Source of the DNA: CBDCYS01 sp965226245 | GTDB taxonomy: Bacteria > Acidobacteriota > Terriglobia > Bryobacterales > UBA6623 | Assembly (NCBI GenBank): GCA_965226245.1 | Contig: CBDDCL010000015.1 | Location: 558,001-622,000, forward strand | Direction: 5' to 3' | Length of the DNA stretch: 64,000 bases | Part shown: positions 42,024 through 51,706 of the stretch, piece after piece | How positions within the stretch are numbered: position 1 is the first letter of the stretch | How the letters are laid out: each line of letters opens with the position of its first letter | Notes under the pieces: generated by a model | Databases searched by the model: none | Seen by the model: the letters and a program-made list of their open reading frames with translations, nothing else | What the model was told of the DNA's origin: nothing | Position numbers and translations under genes: made by a program

Positions 42024-43277
42024 ATGAGGGTCGCCGTTGTACTCGAACACCGTTTTCTGCACAAGGCCGACGGCACCGTTTGGACCGACGGGCCTTTCAG
42101 TTACTCGTTTTTTTCACGCTACCTGAGCGTCTTCGATAGCGTACGGGTCGTTGCGCGGGTTTCGAAAGCGCGGGTTTCGAAAGCTCCCGGTTGCGCGCCG
42201 GGTCTGATCCGGGCCGGGGGAGCAGGGGTTTCATTCTTCCCAATGCCCTGCTATGTGGGGCCCGCGCAGTACCTGCTGAAATGCTGGAGCCTGTATCAAG
42301 CCGCCCGCAAAGCGGTGCGGGGCGCTGACGCGGTGATCCTGCGCGTTCCATCGCAAATCGCCACTTGCGTTGCGGCGGCCCTTCGCCACAGGGGACATCC
42401 TTTCGGCCTCGAGGTGGTGGGGGATCCTTGGGACGCCTTCGCTCCCGGCAGCCACGCTCATCGCCTGCGCCCCCTGTTCCGGTGGCACTACACACGCCGG
42501 CTGGCGCGGCAATGCCGCCAGGCCCGCGGGGTTTCCTACGTCACCGCAACAGCGCTGCAGGCTCGTTATGCTGCCAAGCCGGACGCTTTCACCACCCACT
42601 ACTCAAGCGTCGAGCTCCCGGAGGAGGCGTTCGTCCAAGACGCTCGAACCTACAATGAGCCGCGGAGGCCCTTCCGGCTCGTCACGGTTGGATCTCTGGA
42701 GCACTTTTATAAGGGGCCCGACACTCTGATCGAGGCCTTGGCCTTGTGCACGCGAGAGGGGCTTGATTTGCAACTCGATTTCGTCGGGGACGGTCAGCGC
42801 CGCCCAGAGCTGGAAGCGCTGGCGGCGCGCCGCGGCCTAGAGTCAAGAGTGCGGTTTGCCGGTCAGCTTGCCTCGAAGGACGCCGTGCGCCAAACTCTGG
42901 ATCAAGCGGACTTGTTCGTGCTGGCTTCACGTCAAGAGGGTGTCCCGCGGGCGATGATCGAGGCCATGGCGCGGGCGTTGCCGGCAGTGGGTACTCACGC
43001 CGGCGGAATCCCGGAACTGCTGCCGGGCGAATGCCGAGTGCCGCCGGACAGCCCGCTTCCGCTGGCACGCAAGCTGCGCGATATCATCACATCCCCAGGC
43101 AGGCTGGACGCCATGTCGTTCCGCAACCTGGCCAAGGCACGCGGCTATGCCGACGACGTTCTGCAGCCGCGCCGGGAAGCCTTCTATCGCCGTCTGAGAG
43201 AGGAAACGCAGGCGTGGCGGCAACAATGTTGGCGAGCGTCCGAGGCTGGTTTTTCAAGCGTGGAGAAGGCCATCTGA
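42024..43277 (+). CDS. Glycosyltransferase family 4-type (GT-B) enzyme
   Basis: A 417-residue GT-B glycosyltransferase. The N-terminal half has LEVVGDPWDAFAPGS near residue 130. The C-terminal GT1/GT4 domain begins RPFRLVTVGSLEHFYKGPDT near 215 and contains LDFVGDGQRRPELEALA, VRFAGQLASKDAVRQTL and the donor-binding FVLASRQEGVPRAMIEAMA near 300, followed by AVGTHAGGIPELL. Product and acceptor are unknown. Residues 50-59 are a perfect doubling (RVSKA twice) from a 15-bp tandem repeat at 42153-42182. It lies between the methyltransferase and epimerase genes. Confidence 0.9.
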   Translation: MRVAVVLEHRFLHKADGTVWTDGPFSYSFFSRYLSVFDSVRVVARVSKARVSKAPGCAPGLIRAGGAGVSFFPMPCYVGPAQYLLKCWSLYQAARKAVRGADAVILRVPSQIATCVAAALRHRGHPFGLEVVGDPWDAFAPGSHAHRLRPLFRWHYTRRLARQCRQARGVSYVTATALQARYAAKPDAFTTHYSSVELPEEAFVQDARTYNEPRRPFRLVTVGSLEHFYKGPDTLIEALALCTREGLDLQLDFVGDGQRRPELEALAARRGLESRVRFAGQLASKDAVRQTLDQADLFVLASRQEGVPRAMIEAMARALPAVGTHAGGIPELLPGECRVPPDSPLPLARKLRDIITSPGRLDAMSFRNLAKARGYADDVLQPRREAFYRRLREETQAWRQQCWRASEAGFSSVEKAI

Positions 43278-43372
43278 GGTTCTGCTGAAAAAGGTTCGCT
43301 CTGTTCCCCTTTCGTTCGCCTTAGCGATACCATGCGGCTAAAGAAGCGCTTGGCGGGGGTCGATCGAATCAT

Positions 43373-44431
43373 GTGGGCAAGATTCTGGTGGTCGGCGGAG
43401 CCGGTTATATCGGCAGTGTACTGGTCAGGCGGTTGCTGGATGACGGTTACGAAGTGCGGGTCCTCGACCAGCTCCTATTTGGAGATCACTCGATCCGCCC
43501 GCTAACGGGGAGGGAGCGATTCCAGTTTATTGAAGGGGATTTCCGGGACGGCCGTCTTGTCGCTGAAGCCGCCCGGGGCGTTAATGCGCTGATTCATCTG
43601 GGAGCCATCGTAGGCGACCCGGCTTGCCAGATCGACGAGTCCGCGACATTGGAAACGAACTATGCCGCGACCGAGCTGCTTACGCAGGCGTGCCGCGACA
43701 GCGGCATCGGCCGCATGGTGTTCGCATCGACCTGTAGTGTTTACGGATTGACGGACGCCGTCGCCGACGAGGGCGCGCCACTCAGACCTCTTTCTCTTTA
43801 CGCTCAGACCAAGACGGATTCGGAAAAAGTTGTTCTGGCTTCAAAGAGCCAAAGTTTCCACCCGACTGTATTGAGAATCGGGACGGTATTCGGCTGGTCG
43901 CCGCGTCCGCGCTTTGATCTTGCCGTGAATCTTCTGACTGCCCGAGCCTACTTCGAGCGCCGCATTGCCATTTACAACCGGCGGCAGTGGCGGCCGTTCG
44001 TCCATGTTGCTGATGTGGCCAAGGCATTTCGGCTGGTTCTGAAAGCTCCCGTGTCCGATGTGAGCGGCCAGGTGTTCAACCTGGGGGCCAACCAGATGAA
44101 CTGCCGGCTGCAGCAAGTCGGCGAGGCGGTTCGGCAAGTCTACCCCGGGGTAGGAGTCGAGCACGAAACAAACTCAGACACGCGGACCTATCGGGTTTGC
44201 TTCGACAAGATCGAACAAGTTCTAGGGTTTCGCTCAACGCGAACCCTGGCCGACGGTATCAGGGAAATCCACGGCGCGCTTTCCCAAGGTTTGGTCGCGG
44301 ATCCTTCCTCTCCGATTTATCACAATCACAAGCTGCTTTCTCTGCCGGGCAACGAGCTCAACAAACAGTTCAGCGCGCTGCGGGCAGTCCAGGGGACCGT
44401 CGCCGCAAGCGATGCCGCGGCCGGCGCTTGA
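43373..44431 (+). CDS. NAD-dependent epimerase/dehydratase (extended SDR)
   Basis: A 352-residue extended short-chain dehydrogenase from GTG 43373. The N-terminus MGKILVVGGAGYIGSVLVRR carries the GxxGxxG motif; the catalytic Ser/Tyr/Lys are in FASTCSVYG near residue 121 and LYAQTKTDSEK near 143. RQWRPFVHVADVAKAFRLVL near 202 is typical of sugar-nucleotide epimerases. It probably supplies a modified NDP-sugar for the neighbouring glycosyltransferase. The last 25 residues are Ala-rich and not conserved-looking. Confidence 0.9.
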   Translation: MGKILVVGGAGYIGSVLVRRLLDDGYEVRVLDQLLFGDHSIRPLTGRERFQFIEGDFRDGRLVAEAARGVNALIHLGAIVGDPACQIDESATLETNYAATELLTQACRDSGIGRMVFASTCSVYGLTDAVADEGAPLRPLSLYAQTKTDSEKVVLASKSQSFHPTVLRIGTVFGWSPRPRFDLAVNLLTARAYFERRIAIYNRRQWRPFVHVADVAKAFRLVLKAPVSDVSGQVFNLGANQMNCRLQQVGEAVRQVYPGVGVEHETNSDTRTYRVCFDKIEQVLGFRSTRTLADGIREIHGALSQGLVADPSSPIYHNHKLLSLPGNELNKQFSALRAVQGTVAASDAAAGA

Positions 44432-45136
44432 ACCGTCTTCGCATCGGATCTTGGGTTAGCGCACCGCGGTCCGGCTGCAGGACCACATGACTACGCGCCC
44501 AACGGGTGAAAGTGCCGCCCCATGAGGGGGCGGATGCTTGACGGCGGGCCGGAGGCCCGGCGCGGCAAGGCTGGAGCCGTGCGCCACATCGGGTTGAACC
44601 GGCTGGATGGCGTCGCGCGCTGGGGTTGCCGGGGCGAAGCCATCCCGAATTCGTTGCAGAATTCGTGTTACCCAGCACAAGCCGGTGTCTGTTCAGGATG
44701 ATGTTCAAGTATTCCCTCTTGGGCGAACCAAGCCGCTCACTTTCGCTGTCTGGAGCTGCTGCGCCGGATTTTTGAGTAACTTTGGACTTGAGCGCTGCTC
44801 TTTAACCGCACAATAGCACGTTGGGAAGGGATATTTCAGCGTGCACGGCGTCAAGTTGTTGATATTAGAAACACTATTGTTTTAAACAATCCGTTACCGA
44901 AATGGTGGATTTGGGGAAATGCGCTGTTTTTTCGGGAGTTGGGTGTGTTCGCGATACGCGGTGATTTGTGGTTTGTCCCGATCGGTGCCGGGTGCGGATG
45001 AGAACGGGCTGGAGCGCGGACTTCCGTCCGCGCCTCTGCGTCGACGTATCGGCCTTATGGCGCCTAGAAAACGATCACCCCGAAACACGCGAAGAGTCCC
45101 GCAACGCGTCAAACCTGCGCGCGCGGCTCGGTTCTC
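44432..45136. other. Gene-free intergenic region, 705 bp
   Basis: No convincing gene. It contains GCGGACTTCCGTCCGC (45016-45031) in a 26-bp stretch shared with 28372-28397. There is also a palindrome ATTGTTTTAAACAAT (44876-44890) in a short AT-rich patch, and GC hairpins near 44540. Confidence 0.55.
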
Positions 45137-46441
45137 CTACACGGGATCGGGCATTTTCCATGGGTCGCGATATTCCTTGGTTAGGAGCTTGCCGGCCTCG
45201 CGGTCGTCGATGAATTTCTCCTTGCTTGGGTCGAAGTGCAAAACCCGCCCGCTGCGGTAGCCGATCTCGCCCAAGTGCACGAGCCCGCAGGAAAGGTGCG
45301 CTACCTCGGCGTTCGCGACCGGCTGCTTGCGCGACTTCACACTGTCGAGAAAATTGTAGACGTGCTCGGGGTGGCCGGTCTTTCCGCGCATGCCGGGACC
45401 CTTTTCTTGAGCCTTGCCGAGATACGTCTGAAAGTATCCCCGGCGCGAGAAAACCATGTAGCCTTCGGTCCCGTAGAAGGCGTTACCGCTGTCGAACCCA
45501 TGGGGTCCGTAGGGCGTCCAGCCGCGGTCCTCGTAATGCAGCACCTTCCCTTCTTCGTAGTGGTAAGCGACCAGCATGTTGTCGGGAAACTCACGCTCGC
45601 CGGCGAGATCGATGCGGCTGCCGTGCGCGGTGATGCGGATCGGGTGAGTCTTGACGCCCAGGCCCCAGCGCGCCATGTCGAGGTCGTGGATGCCGTCGCC
45701 GCCGATGTCTCCGTTGCCGTACTCACGGTACCAATTCCAGTTGCGGTGAAAGCGGTTCGTGTTGAAGCCGCGTTTCTTCGCGGGTCCCAGCCAAAGGTCG
45801 TAGTTGACGCCCGCGGGAACAGGCTGAGTGGAAACCGGCTGGCGGTGCTTGTGGAGCTGGCAATTCCAGGCCTTGCTCATCTTGATCTCGCCCAGGATTC
45901 CGGAGGCCAGTACTTCGCCGGCCTTTTTCGTCGTATCGGCCGAACGCATTTGGGTGCCGTGCTGAAAGATGCGGCCGTATTTTTTGGCGGCCTGAACCAT
46001 CAGCCGTCCTTCGCGGAACACGTGGGCGGCGGGTTTCTCGCAATAGACGTCCTTGCCCGCTTGCATGGCACGAACAGCCATCGGCGCGTGCCAGTGGTGA
46101 GGGGTAGCGATGACGACTGCGTCGATCGACTTGTCCTCGAGCATTCGCCGAAAATCTTCCCCGGTGGCGGGGCGCTCGCCGGTTGCGCGATAGACCTCTT
46201 GCTGCGCCCGCTCGGCGGCGGACTGGTCGATGTCCACGATCGTCTTGATATGGACGTCGGAGCGCGTCAACAGGCGCTTGACATGGCCGCTTCCCATGCC
46301 GCCAACGCCGATGATGGATGTGACGATTTTGTCGTTGGGCGAGGCAGCGTTTGCGCGTATCGCGAGCGTCGTGAGACCGCTGAGGGCGGCTGCTCCGCCA
46401 AGGGAGTCGGAGAGGAATTTGCGGCGTGGTTGGGGTTTCAT
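45137..46441 (-). CDS. Tat-exported Gfo/Idh/MocA-family oxidoreductase
   Basis: A 434-residue protein with a twin-arginine signal (QPRRKFLSDSLGGAAALSGL) and a mature NAD(P)-binding Gfo/Idh/MocA fold. Marks: SIIGVGGMGSGHVKRLL near residue 42, DAVVIATPHHWHAPMAVRAM near 107, the catalytic-type YCEKPAAHVFREG near 132 and GNGDIGGDGIHDLDMARWGL near 243. Export folded through Tat with cofactor is usual for this group in Acidobacteriota. It probably acts on a sugar or sugar alcohol in the periplasm. Downstream genes for DUF4159 and a PVC-type CxxCH protein hint at a periplasmic catabolic setting. Confidence 0.92.
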   Translation of the reverse strand: MKPQPRRKFLSDSLGGAAALSGLTTLAIRANAASPNDKIVTSIIGVGGMGSGHVKRLLTRSDVHIKTIVDIDQSAAERAQQEVYRATGERPATGEDFRRMLEDKSIDAVVIATPHHWHAPMAVRAMQAGKDVYCEKPAAHVFREGRLMVQAAKKYGRIFQHGTQMRSADTTKKAGEVLASGILGEIKMSKAWNCQLHKHRQPVSTQPVPAGVNYDLWLGPAKKRGFNTNRFHRNWNWYREYGNGDIGGDGIHDLDMARWGLGVKTHPIRITAHGSRIDLAGEREFPDNMLVAYHYEEGKVLHYEDRGWTPYGPHGFDSGNAFYGTEGYMVFSRRGYFQTYLGKAQEKGPGMRGKTGHPEHVYNFLDSVKSRKQPVANAEVAHLSCGLVHLGEIGYRSGRVLHFDPSKEKFIDDREAGKLLTKEYRDPWKMPDPV

Positions 46442-46625
46442 TGGGCGACAGCTCTGGGTGGCAGGACCACTGATCTTCAGGCTGTTCGCAGTCTATCATT
46501 TGCGGGTGCGTGGGATGGCGTCACGCACGATTGCCGGCGCTTCAGGGTTTCGACGCGACAACGAGCCTTTCAGAGCCAAGGAGATACCGTCGAACTGCTC
46601 GGACTCGGGTCACTGAGGATGCAGG

Positions 46626-46956
46626 CTATCCATTCATCATCAAAGCACCGAAGACAATGAGCAGGACCCCACCAATGCGGCCCACCCAGTGGCCTGCCGG
46701 GGCTACTTTCTCGACTAAGACAAAGGCTGCGAGAACGTGTTTTTCCACCGGGTGGAAGAGATCGTGCGCTGGTCTCCGCTCCGGTCTCCATTGCGCTGAG
46801 TTGGGAAATCGCCCCTTGAAGTGACTTTTGGCGATCCGCGTCCAAGGTTGGAAAGACGTTCCGAATCTCGATCAAGATCCTTCTTAGCGCGGAGTGCCGA
46901 TCGGGCAAGACGGCCCAGGCCGTGTTTCGGTGGGGCCTTTTGATCTCGTCTATCAT
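46626..46956 (-). pseudogene. Possible remnant of a small membrane protein
   Basis: The minus strand encodes HDLFHPVEKHVLAAFVLVEK and a final HWVGRIGGVLLIVFGALMMN ending at TAG 46626-46628. The part upstream (MIDEIKRPHRNTAWAVLPDR, 46956 downward) is in another frame from about 46780. Together they look like a short one-helix protein broken by a frameshift. The family is not recognised. The rest of the 572-bp gap 46442-47013 shows nothing. Confidence 0.35.
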
Positions 46957-47013
46957 AGCCAGCGCCGAAGAGCACGCCGCAACGGTGTCATATTTTGAGA
47001 TCGCCTCTTGGCT

Positions 47014-47829
47014 TCAATGTGTCATGGCGTAGATGATGTAGTTGATCCCGAAGCGGTAGGCGAGCGCGGTCATGGGCTCGGGGTATTCGGGCATGTCGGC
47101 GTGTTCCCAGGCGTCGCCAATATCCATGTTGAAGTTGACGGCGACGAGCAGGCGTCCTTCGTCGTCGTAGATGCCGCGCCAGCGCGGTCCTGTTTCCTGT
47201 GGCTCCACGACGATGCCACCGCCGGGACCTCTGCGCAGATGGCGCAGCCCGGGGATCTGCGTGCGCTGATCCAAATCGTAGAGAACGTGCAGGACCGCGC
47301 TCTCTTCGTCGATCTCGACAATCGAGCGTTCCGGAAACACCCGCTTCATCGACTCCCTGAAAACCGACCATTGTTGGGGACCGTAGAAGTCATCCACGAC
47401 CAGAAACCCGCCCCGCAGCAAGTACTCCCGCAGGCGGTTTGTTTCATCGTCACCTAATTGCCAGTAACCGACCTGGGTGGCGTAGACCCATGGGTAGTCG
47501 AAAACCCGGTCGTCGCTCAAAGGCAAGTGCCGGCCTTCGCCGATATCGATTTCGGTCAAGCGGCGCAGGCCCTGGGCGAAGTGAGTCTCGGCGGCGGGCC
47601 AGTCTTGTCTCCACCAGGGCCGGCCGAATCCGCCGCGAGCCCAAGAGTGATTGACGTACTCCAGGCGAATGAAATGGAATTCGGCGTTCGTACCGGCGTT
47701 CCATGTCTCGCTCCATGTTTGGCTCCCTGTCTGGCTCCACGTCACGGGAAGCAAGCCTCCAGCCCCAAGTGAAAGCAGCAAAGCGAGGGCTGTGCCGAAA
47801 CCCGCGCGACTCTTGCCCATGAGCTGCAT
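47014..47829 (-). CDS. DUF4159-domain protein, exported
   Basis: A 271-residue protein with a signal peptide (MGKSRAGFGTALALLLSLGA) and a DUF4159 domain: FHFIRLEYVNHSWARGGFGR near residue 51, FDYPWVYATQVGYWQLGDDE near 110, LLRGGFLVVDDFYGPQQW near 138 and the C-terminal YRFGINYIIYAMTH. DUF4159 proteins are common beside MoxR/vWA systems and in Acidobacteriota; no enzymatic function is established. A short tandem repeat codes QTGSQTWSETW after the signal. It is divergent from the CxxCH-protein gene, with 128 bp between starts. Confidence 0.88.
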   Translation of the reverse strand: MQLMGKSRAGFGTALALLLSLGAGGLLPVTWSQTGSQTWSETWNAGTNAEFHFIRLEYVNHSWARGGFGRPWWRQDWPAAETHFAQGLRRLTEIDIGEGRHLPLSDDRVFDYPWVYATQVGYWQLGDDETNRLREYLLRGGFLVVDDFYGPQQWSVFRESMKRVFPERSIVEIDEESAVLHVLYDLDQRTQIPGLRHLRRGPGGGIVVEPQETGPRWRGIYDDEGRLLVAVNFNMDIGDAWEHADMPEYPEPMTALAYRFGINYIIYAMTH

Positions 47830-47957
47830 TATAGAGCGGGCGCAGTGCGGGACAGCCGCCAGGCGGCAGGCTGTAAGGGCAGCGTCGTGTCAATCGACCA
47901 ACCGCGAGGTATCAGGCCGTACGATTCGTTCGGTGGCCGATGTGATACGATTTGCGC

Positions 47958-50900
47958 GTGCGAAAGACTGCTCTTTGCTTCACCCTGCTGGGCCTGATAT
48001 CCCTCCCGGGCCCGCCGCCTCTCGAATCTCAAACAACACCGGAGGACACCGTCGCCGGCCTGCGCGTGGCCGACGGCCTGGAGATCACTTTGTGGGCGGC
48101 GGAACCCGATGTAATCAACCCGACCAACCTCGACATTGACGAGCGCGGACGTATCTGGATCACCGAAGCGGTGAATTATCGCCGCCACCTCTTCCAGCAG
48201 CCTGACTACCGGGATGAAGGCGACCGCATCACGATTCTCGAAGATACCAATGGAGACGGCAGAGCCGACAAAGTGAAAGTCTTCGACCAGGACCCGCGGC
48301 TGCGCTCACCACTGGGCATTGCCGTGCTCGGCGACAGGGTAATCGTTTCACAGTCCCCCGACGTGATTGTCTACACCAAGGACGCCGAAGACAACATCGT
48401 GAGCCGCGAGGTTTTCCTGACCGGCTGGGGCGGAGCGGACCATGACCACGGCGTTCACGCCATCGTGTACGGGCCCGACGGCAACTACTACTTCAATAAC
48501 GGGGACCGCGGTCTGGACGTGATCGACCGTGGTGGTCAACGCGTGGTATCGGGACCCGACGAGAAATACTACGGCGGCAGTGCATTGCGAGTACGGCCGG
48601 ATGGAACAGGCCTCGAAGTGATCGCACACAATTTTCGCAACCCGTATGAACTGACAGTCGATTCTTTCGGCAACATATGGCAGTCGGATAACGACGACGA
48701 CGGCAACGAGTGGGTACGCATCAACTACGTCATGGAGGGAGGCAACCATGGCTACTGGGGGCCCGGCGGGAAACGCTGGCGGGAGGACCGCGGGACCCAC
48801 TTCCACCAGGAAGATCCTGGCGTGGTTCCGACGCTGCTCAGGACCGGTGCGGGATCGCCCTCTGGAATCACGATTTACGAAGGCAACCTGCTGCCGAGGC
48901 GTTACTGGCGCAAGCCGCTGCATGTCGACAACGGACCGCGCGTGTTGCGCGCCTACCATGTCGAGCGCGACGGAGCCGGATTCCAGGCCTCGATGGAAAC
49001 GGTTGTCGATGGCGCCGATACGTGGTTCCGTCCCGCTGATTTGGCGGTAGCCCACGATGGAACCGTGTTCATCGCCGACTGGTATGACGCCGTCGTTGGC
49101 GGGCATCAAATGAAGGACGCCGAGCGCGGGCGCATCTATCGCCTGGCGCCTCCCGGCCACAAAACGCCCCGTCCAAGAGTTGACCTTTCGGCGGCCCCCG
49201 GCAGGGCCGAAGCGCTGGCTTCTCCCTCGCAATCGCTGCGGTTCGCGGCGCACTCGAAGTTTCTCGAAATGGCAGCCGGCGGGGTTGCGGAGTTGGCTGG
49301 TTTGCTGGACTCCGGCGACAAGATTTTGCGGGCGCGAGTGCTATGGCTGCTCGGCGCGGCGGGGAGCCAGGGATTGGCGCGGGTGCTCGAGGAGCGGAAA
49401 TCCGGCGACCCGGAATTCCGGCTGCTGGCCGTTCGCATTTTGAAGCGCTACCACCCGGATTTTCCCTCGCTGGTGGAAGCGCTCGCTCGTGATGACAACC
49501 CTCAGGTGCGCCGCGAAGTGGCTTTAGGCTTGCGCGGTGTTTCGAGTGACAAAGCCCGCCAACTGTTGGTCGAGCTGGCAAGCCGCTACGACGGCAAGGA
49601 CCGCTGGTATTTAGAAGCGGTGGCCATCGGCGCGCAGGGTCAAGAGAACGCCATTTACGATGATCTGCTCGAAGTCTTTTCGAATTCCTGGAGCGACCGG
49701 CTCGGCCGGCTGCTGTGGGTGTTGCGTCCTTCGAAGGCCGTGGGGTTCCTTCAAACAGTGGTCACGGACGATTCGCTCGGCGTGACGGATCGCGTCCAGG
49801 CGGTGGAGGCTCTCGGTGCGCAAGCTTCCCCGGATGTCGGCGTTTTTCTTGCCCGCGTCGCCGCCGGTCAAGGTCCCGGCCCGCTGCGCGCCAAGGCCGC
49901 CGAGAGACTGATCAAACAGATGTTCAGCCAGTGGAGCGAGTTGAGGCAGTCGGACGCTGTCGTGGCTGCCATCCGGGCGGCGTTGCGCATGCCCGACCTA
50001 CAGGAGAAAGCGCTAGACCTGGTCGGTGATATGCAGGACACCCGATATAACGCCGAGGTCGCCGAGTTGGCGCATTCGAGCGATTCGAATATGGAACTCC
50101 GCGCCGTGGCAATCGAAACCATAGGAAAACTCAACGGTCCGGCAGCGGCCCAGACGCTGGAAGAGCTAACCAGCAGTGGGCCAACCGATTTGCGCCTGGC
50201 GGCGGTCCGCGGGTTGGGCGCTCTTGAAGCAAGCACGTCGGTCCCCAGTTTGAACAAGCTGCTGCTCAGCGACGCGCCGAACGAAGTTCGCAGTGAGGCT
50301 GTCAGGGTGCTGGCGCGGTCGAAAGAGGGCGCCACACTGTTGCTCGACATGGCGGAGGCCAATCGCCTGCCCGCCGCGCTGCGGGCGACGGCGGTCATCG
50401 CGGTCAACGGCAACCGTGACGTCCGCGACAGGGCCCGGCAAGTGCTGCCGATGTTCACGACCAAGAGTCAGGAAACGATGCTGAGCCCGCGGGCATTGCT
50501 GTTGCGAATGGCCATTCGTCCCGAGTTGGGACGGAAGGTGTTTTTCGGTGACGGGCAGTGCTCGACCTGCCACAACACGGGCGGAGGCTCGGAGAAAATG
50601 GGCCCCGACCTCGCAACCATCGGCGACAAGATGGGCCGCGCTGCCTTGCTGGACGCGATGATCAACCCCAGCGCCGGGATCGCGCCCGAGTACGTGACTT
50701 GGGTACTGAAGACCAACTCAGCAGGCGAAGTGCGCGGCATGATCGTCTCGAATAGCGAGGACGAGATAACCGTGCGTGAGCTCTCCGGGAACCGGCGCAC
50801 TTTTCGCGCCACGGATGTCCTGGAGAGAAAGCGTGATCCGGAATCCGCGATGCCCAACCTGGTTGGCGTGCTCGATGAGCAGGACCTGGCCGACTTGGTG

Positions 50901-50969
50901 GGTTACATGGAGGAGTTGAAAGCGGCGCCGAGAATGGGGGCCGGTTTGGCAGGTGGAAAGCGGCCTTAG
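47958..50969 (+). CDS. PVC-type haem-binding CxxCH protein (propeller, HEAT, cytochrome c)
   Basis: A 1003-residue exported protein (GTG 47958, with TTG 47952 as the alternative; signal KTALCFTLLGLISLPGPP). Residues 35-390 form a soluble-dehydrogenase-like propeller (DINPTN-type start, NYYFNNGDRGLDVIDRGGQR, NIWQSDNDDDGNEWVRINYV). Residues 430-840 are HEAT-like helical repeats. The C-terminus is a cytochrome c domain with the haem motif CSTCH near residue 868 and an axial-Met candidate in KMGPDLATIG. Proteins of this build occur in Planctomycetes, Verrucomicrobia and Acidobacteriota, presumably in periplasmic electron transfer linked to sugar oxidation. It converges with the next gene (4-bp overlap at stops). 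Confidence 0.92.
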   Translation: MRKTALCFTLLGLISLPGPPPLESQTTPEDTVAGLRVADGLEITLWAAEPDVINPTNLDIDERGRIWITEAVNYRRHLFQQPDYRDEGDRITILEDTNGDGRADKVKVFDQDPRLRSPLGIAVLGDRVIVSQSPDVIVYTKDAEDNIVSREVFLTGWGGADHDHGVHAIVYGPDGNYYFNNGDRGLDVIDRGGQRVVSGPDEKYYGGSALRVRPDGTGLEVIAHNFRNPYELTVDSFGNIWQSDNDDDGNEWVRINYVMEGGNHGYWGPGGKRWREDRGTHFHQEDPGVVPTLLRTGAGSPSGITIYEGNLLPRRYWRKPLHVDNGPRVLRAYHVERDGAGFQASMETVVDGADTWFRPADLAVAHDGTVFIADWYDAVVGGHQMKDAERGRIYRLAPPGHKTPRPRVDLSAAPGRAEALASPSQSLRFAAHSKFLEMAAGGVAELAGLLDSGDKILRARVLWLLGAAGSQGLARVLEERKSGDPEFRLLAVRILKRYHPDFPSLVEALARDDNPQVRREVALGLRGVSSDKARQLLVELASRYDGKDRWYLEAVAIGAQGQENAIYDDLLEVFSNSWSDRLGRLLWVLRPSKAVGFLQTVVTDDSLGVTDRVQAVEALGAQASPDVGVFLARVAAGQGPGPLRAKAAERLIKQMFSQWSELRQSDAVVAAIRAALRMPDLQEKALDLVGDMQDTRYNAEVAELAHSSDSNMELRAVAIETIGKLNGPAAAQTLEELTSSGPTDLRLAAVRGLGALEASTSVPSLNKLLLSDAPNEVRSEAVRVLARSKEGATLLLDMAEANRLPAALRATAVIAVNGNRDVRDRARQVLPMFTTKSQETMLSPRALLLRMAIRPELGRKVFFGDGQCSTCHNTGGGSEKMGPDLATIGDKMGRAALLDAMINPSAGIAPEYVTWVLKTNSAGEVRGMIVSNSEDEITVRELSGNRRTFRATDVLERKRDPESAMPNLVGVLDEQDLADLVGYMEELKAAPRMGAGLAGGKRP

Positions 50970-51388
50970 GCGGCGCCGTTACCCTTTCGCCGCTCGCGAA
51001 TCCACTCGTCCATCATCTTGATCAGCGCGGTGAAGCGTTCGTTGGTTTCTTGGCGAGATTCCTCGAAGCTTTTGTGCTCTTCGCGGTTCTGCTCTTCGGC
51101 GCGGCGCCGCTCTTCTTCGAAACGCCGCCGATCTTCTTCGGCGCGCCGGCACTCTTCTTCATGGCGCCGCTGGGCTTCGGCAACCTCTCGGACGATATCC
51201 GTGATTTGGATCAGGTTTTCCGCTAGCTGGACTTGGGCCGCTTCCATTCTTTGCTGGCCTTCACCGAGACGCTGCACGACCGCCTCAGTCCGCGCTTGCT
51301 GGTCCAGGAGGAACTGCATGGCCTTTTCAAGATCCATTAGTTCAAGCTTATCACTCGACTTGGGGCTAGGAACAGCGCTACCCGCCAC
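50966..51388 (-). CDS. Coiled-coil hypothetical protein
   Basis: Up to 140 residues; an internal start at 51337 (MDLEKAMQFLLDQQARTEAV) is also likely and gives 123. Nearly the whole chain is heptad-rich coiled coil with charged Arg/Glu blocks (ECRRAEEDRRRFEEERRRAE). It has no signal or membrane helix. Similar short coiled-coil proteins are frequent in Acidobacteriota genomes; the role is unknown. It is convergent with the CxxCH-protein gene. Confidence 0.7.
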   Translation of the reverse strand: MAGSAVPSPKSSDKLELMDLEKAMQFLLDQQARTEAVVQRLGEGQQRMEAAQVQLAENLIQITDIVREVAEAQRRHEEECRRAEEDRRRFEEERRRAEEQNREEHKSFEESRQETNERFTALIKMMDEWIRERRKGNGAA

Positions 51389-51607
51389 CGAGACGGGCGT
51401 TCTGTGTCGAAGACGGGGAAGCGGACTAGGAAACGGGGGCTGGTTGACGTTGGAATGCGGCCTACAGCCAATACTGTTCAGTTAGCAGTTCCGCGCGGAG
51501 GGTCTTGGTTCAATGGCACGTGCTCTTGTATCGGGCAGCAACGAACGAACGCCTCACAGAGCTTTGCTGCAGAGGCGTAAGCATGCGGTTGTTCTCCTGC
51601 GCCCCGT

Positions 51608-51627
51608 CCGCGGACTTCCGTCCGCGG
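51608..51627. repeat. Hairpin with CTTCCG centre
   Basis: CCGCGGACTTCCGTCCGCGG is a perfect 8-bp stem in the 318-bp gap 51389-51706, where no gene is evident. The inner 16 bases are identical to those at 28374 and 45016, while the outer stem pair differs from them in a base-paired way. Confidence 0.65.
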
Positions 51628-51706
51628 CTCTGTCCGGCCGTCTGAAATTTCCTGCCACAATCGGAAACGATTTGACTATACGGATACTAAGTGGACAGTA
51701 TTGGAC

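Noticed and set aside
44876..44890. Palindrome ATTGTTTTAAACAAT as an operator
   Set aside because: A lone AT-rich palindrome with no adjacent promoter or regulator gene; too weak to call.
45236..46660. 474-residue plus-strand ORF
   Set aside because: A long shadow opposite the Tat-exported Gfo/Idh/MocA gene, whose minus-strand motifs are unambiguous.
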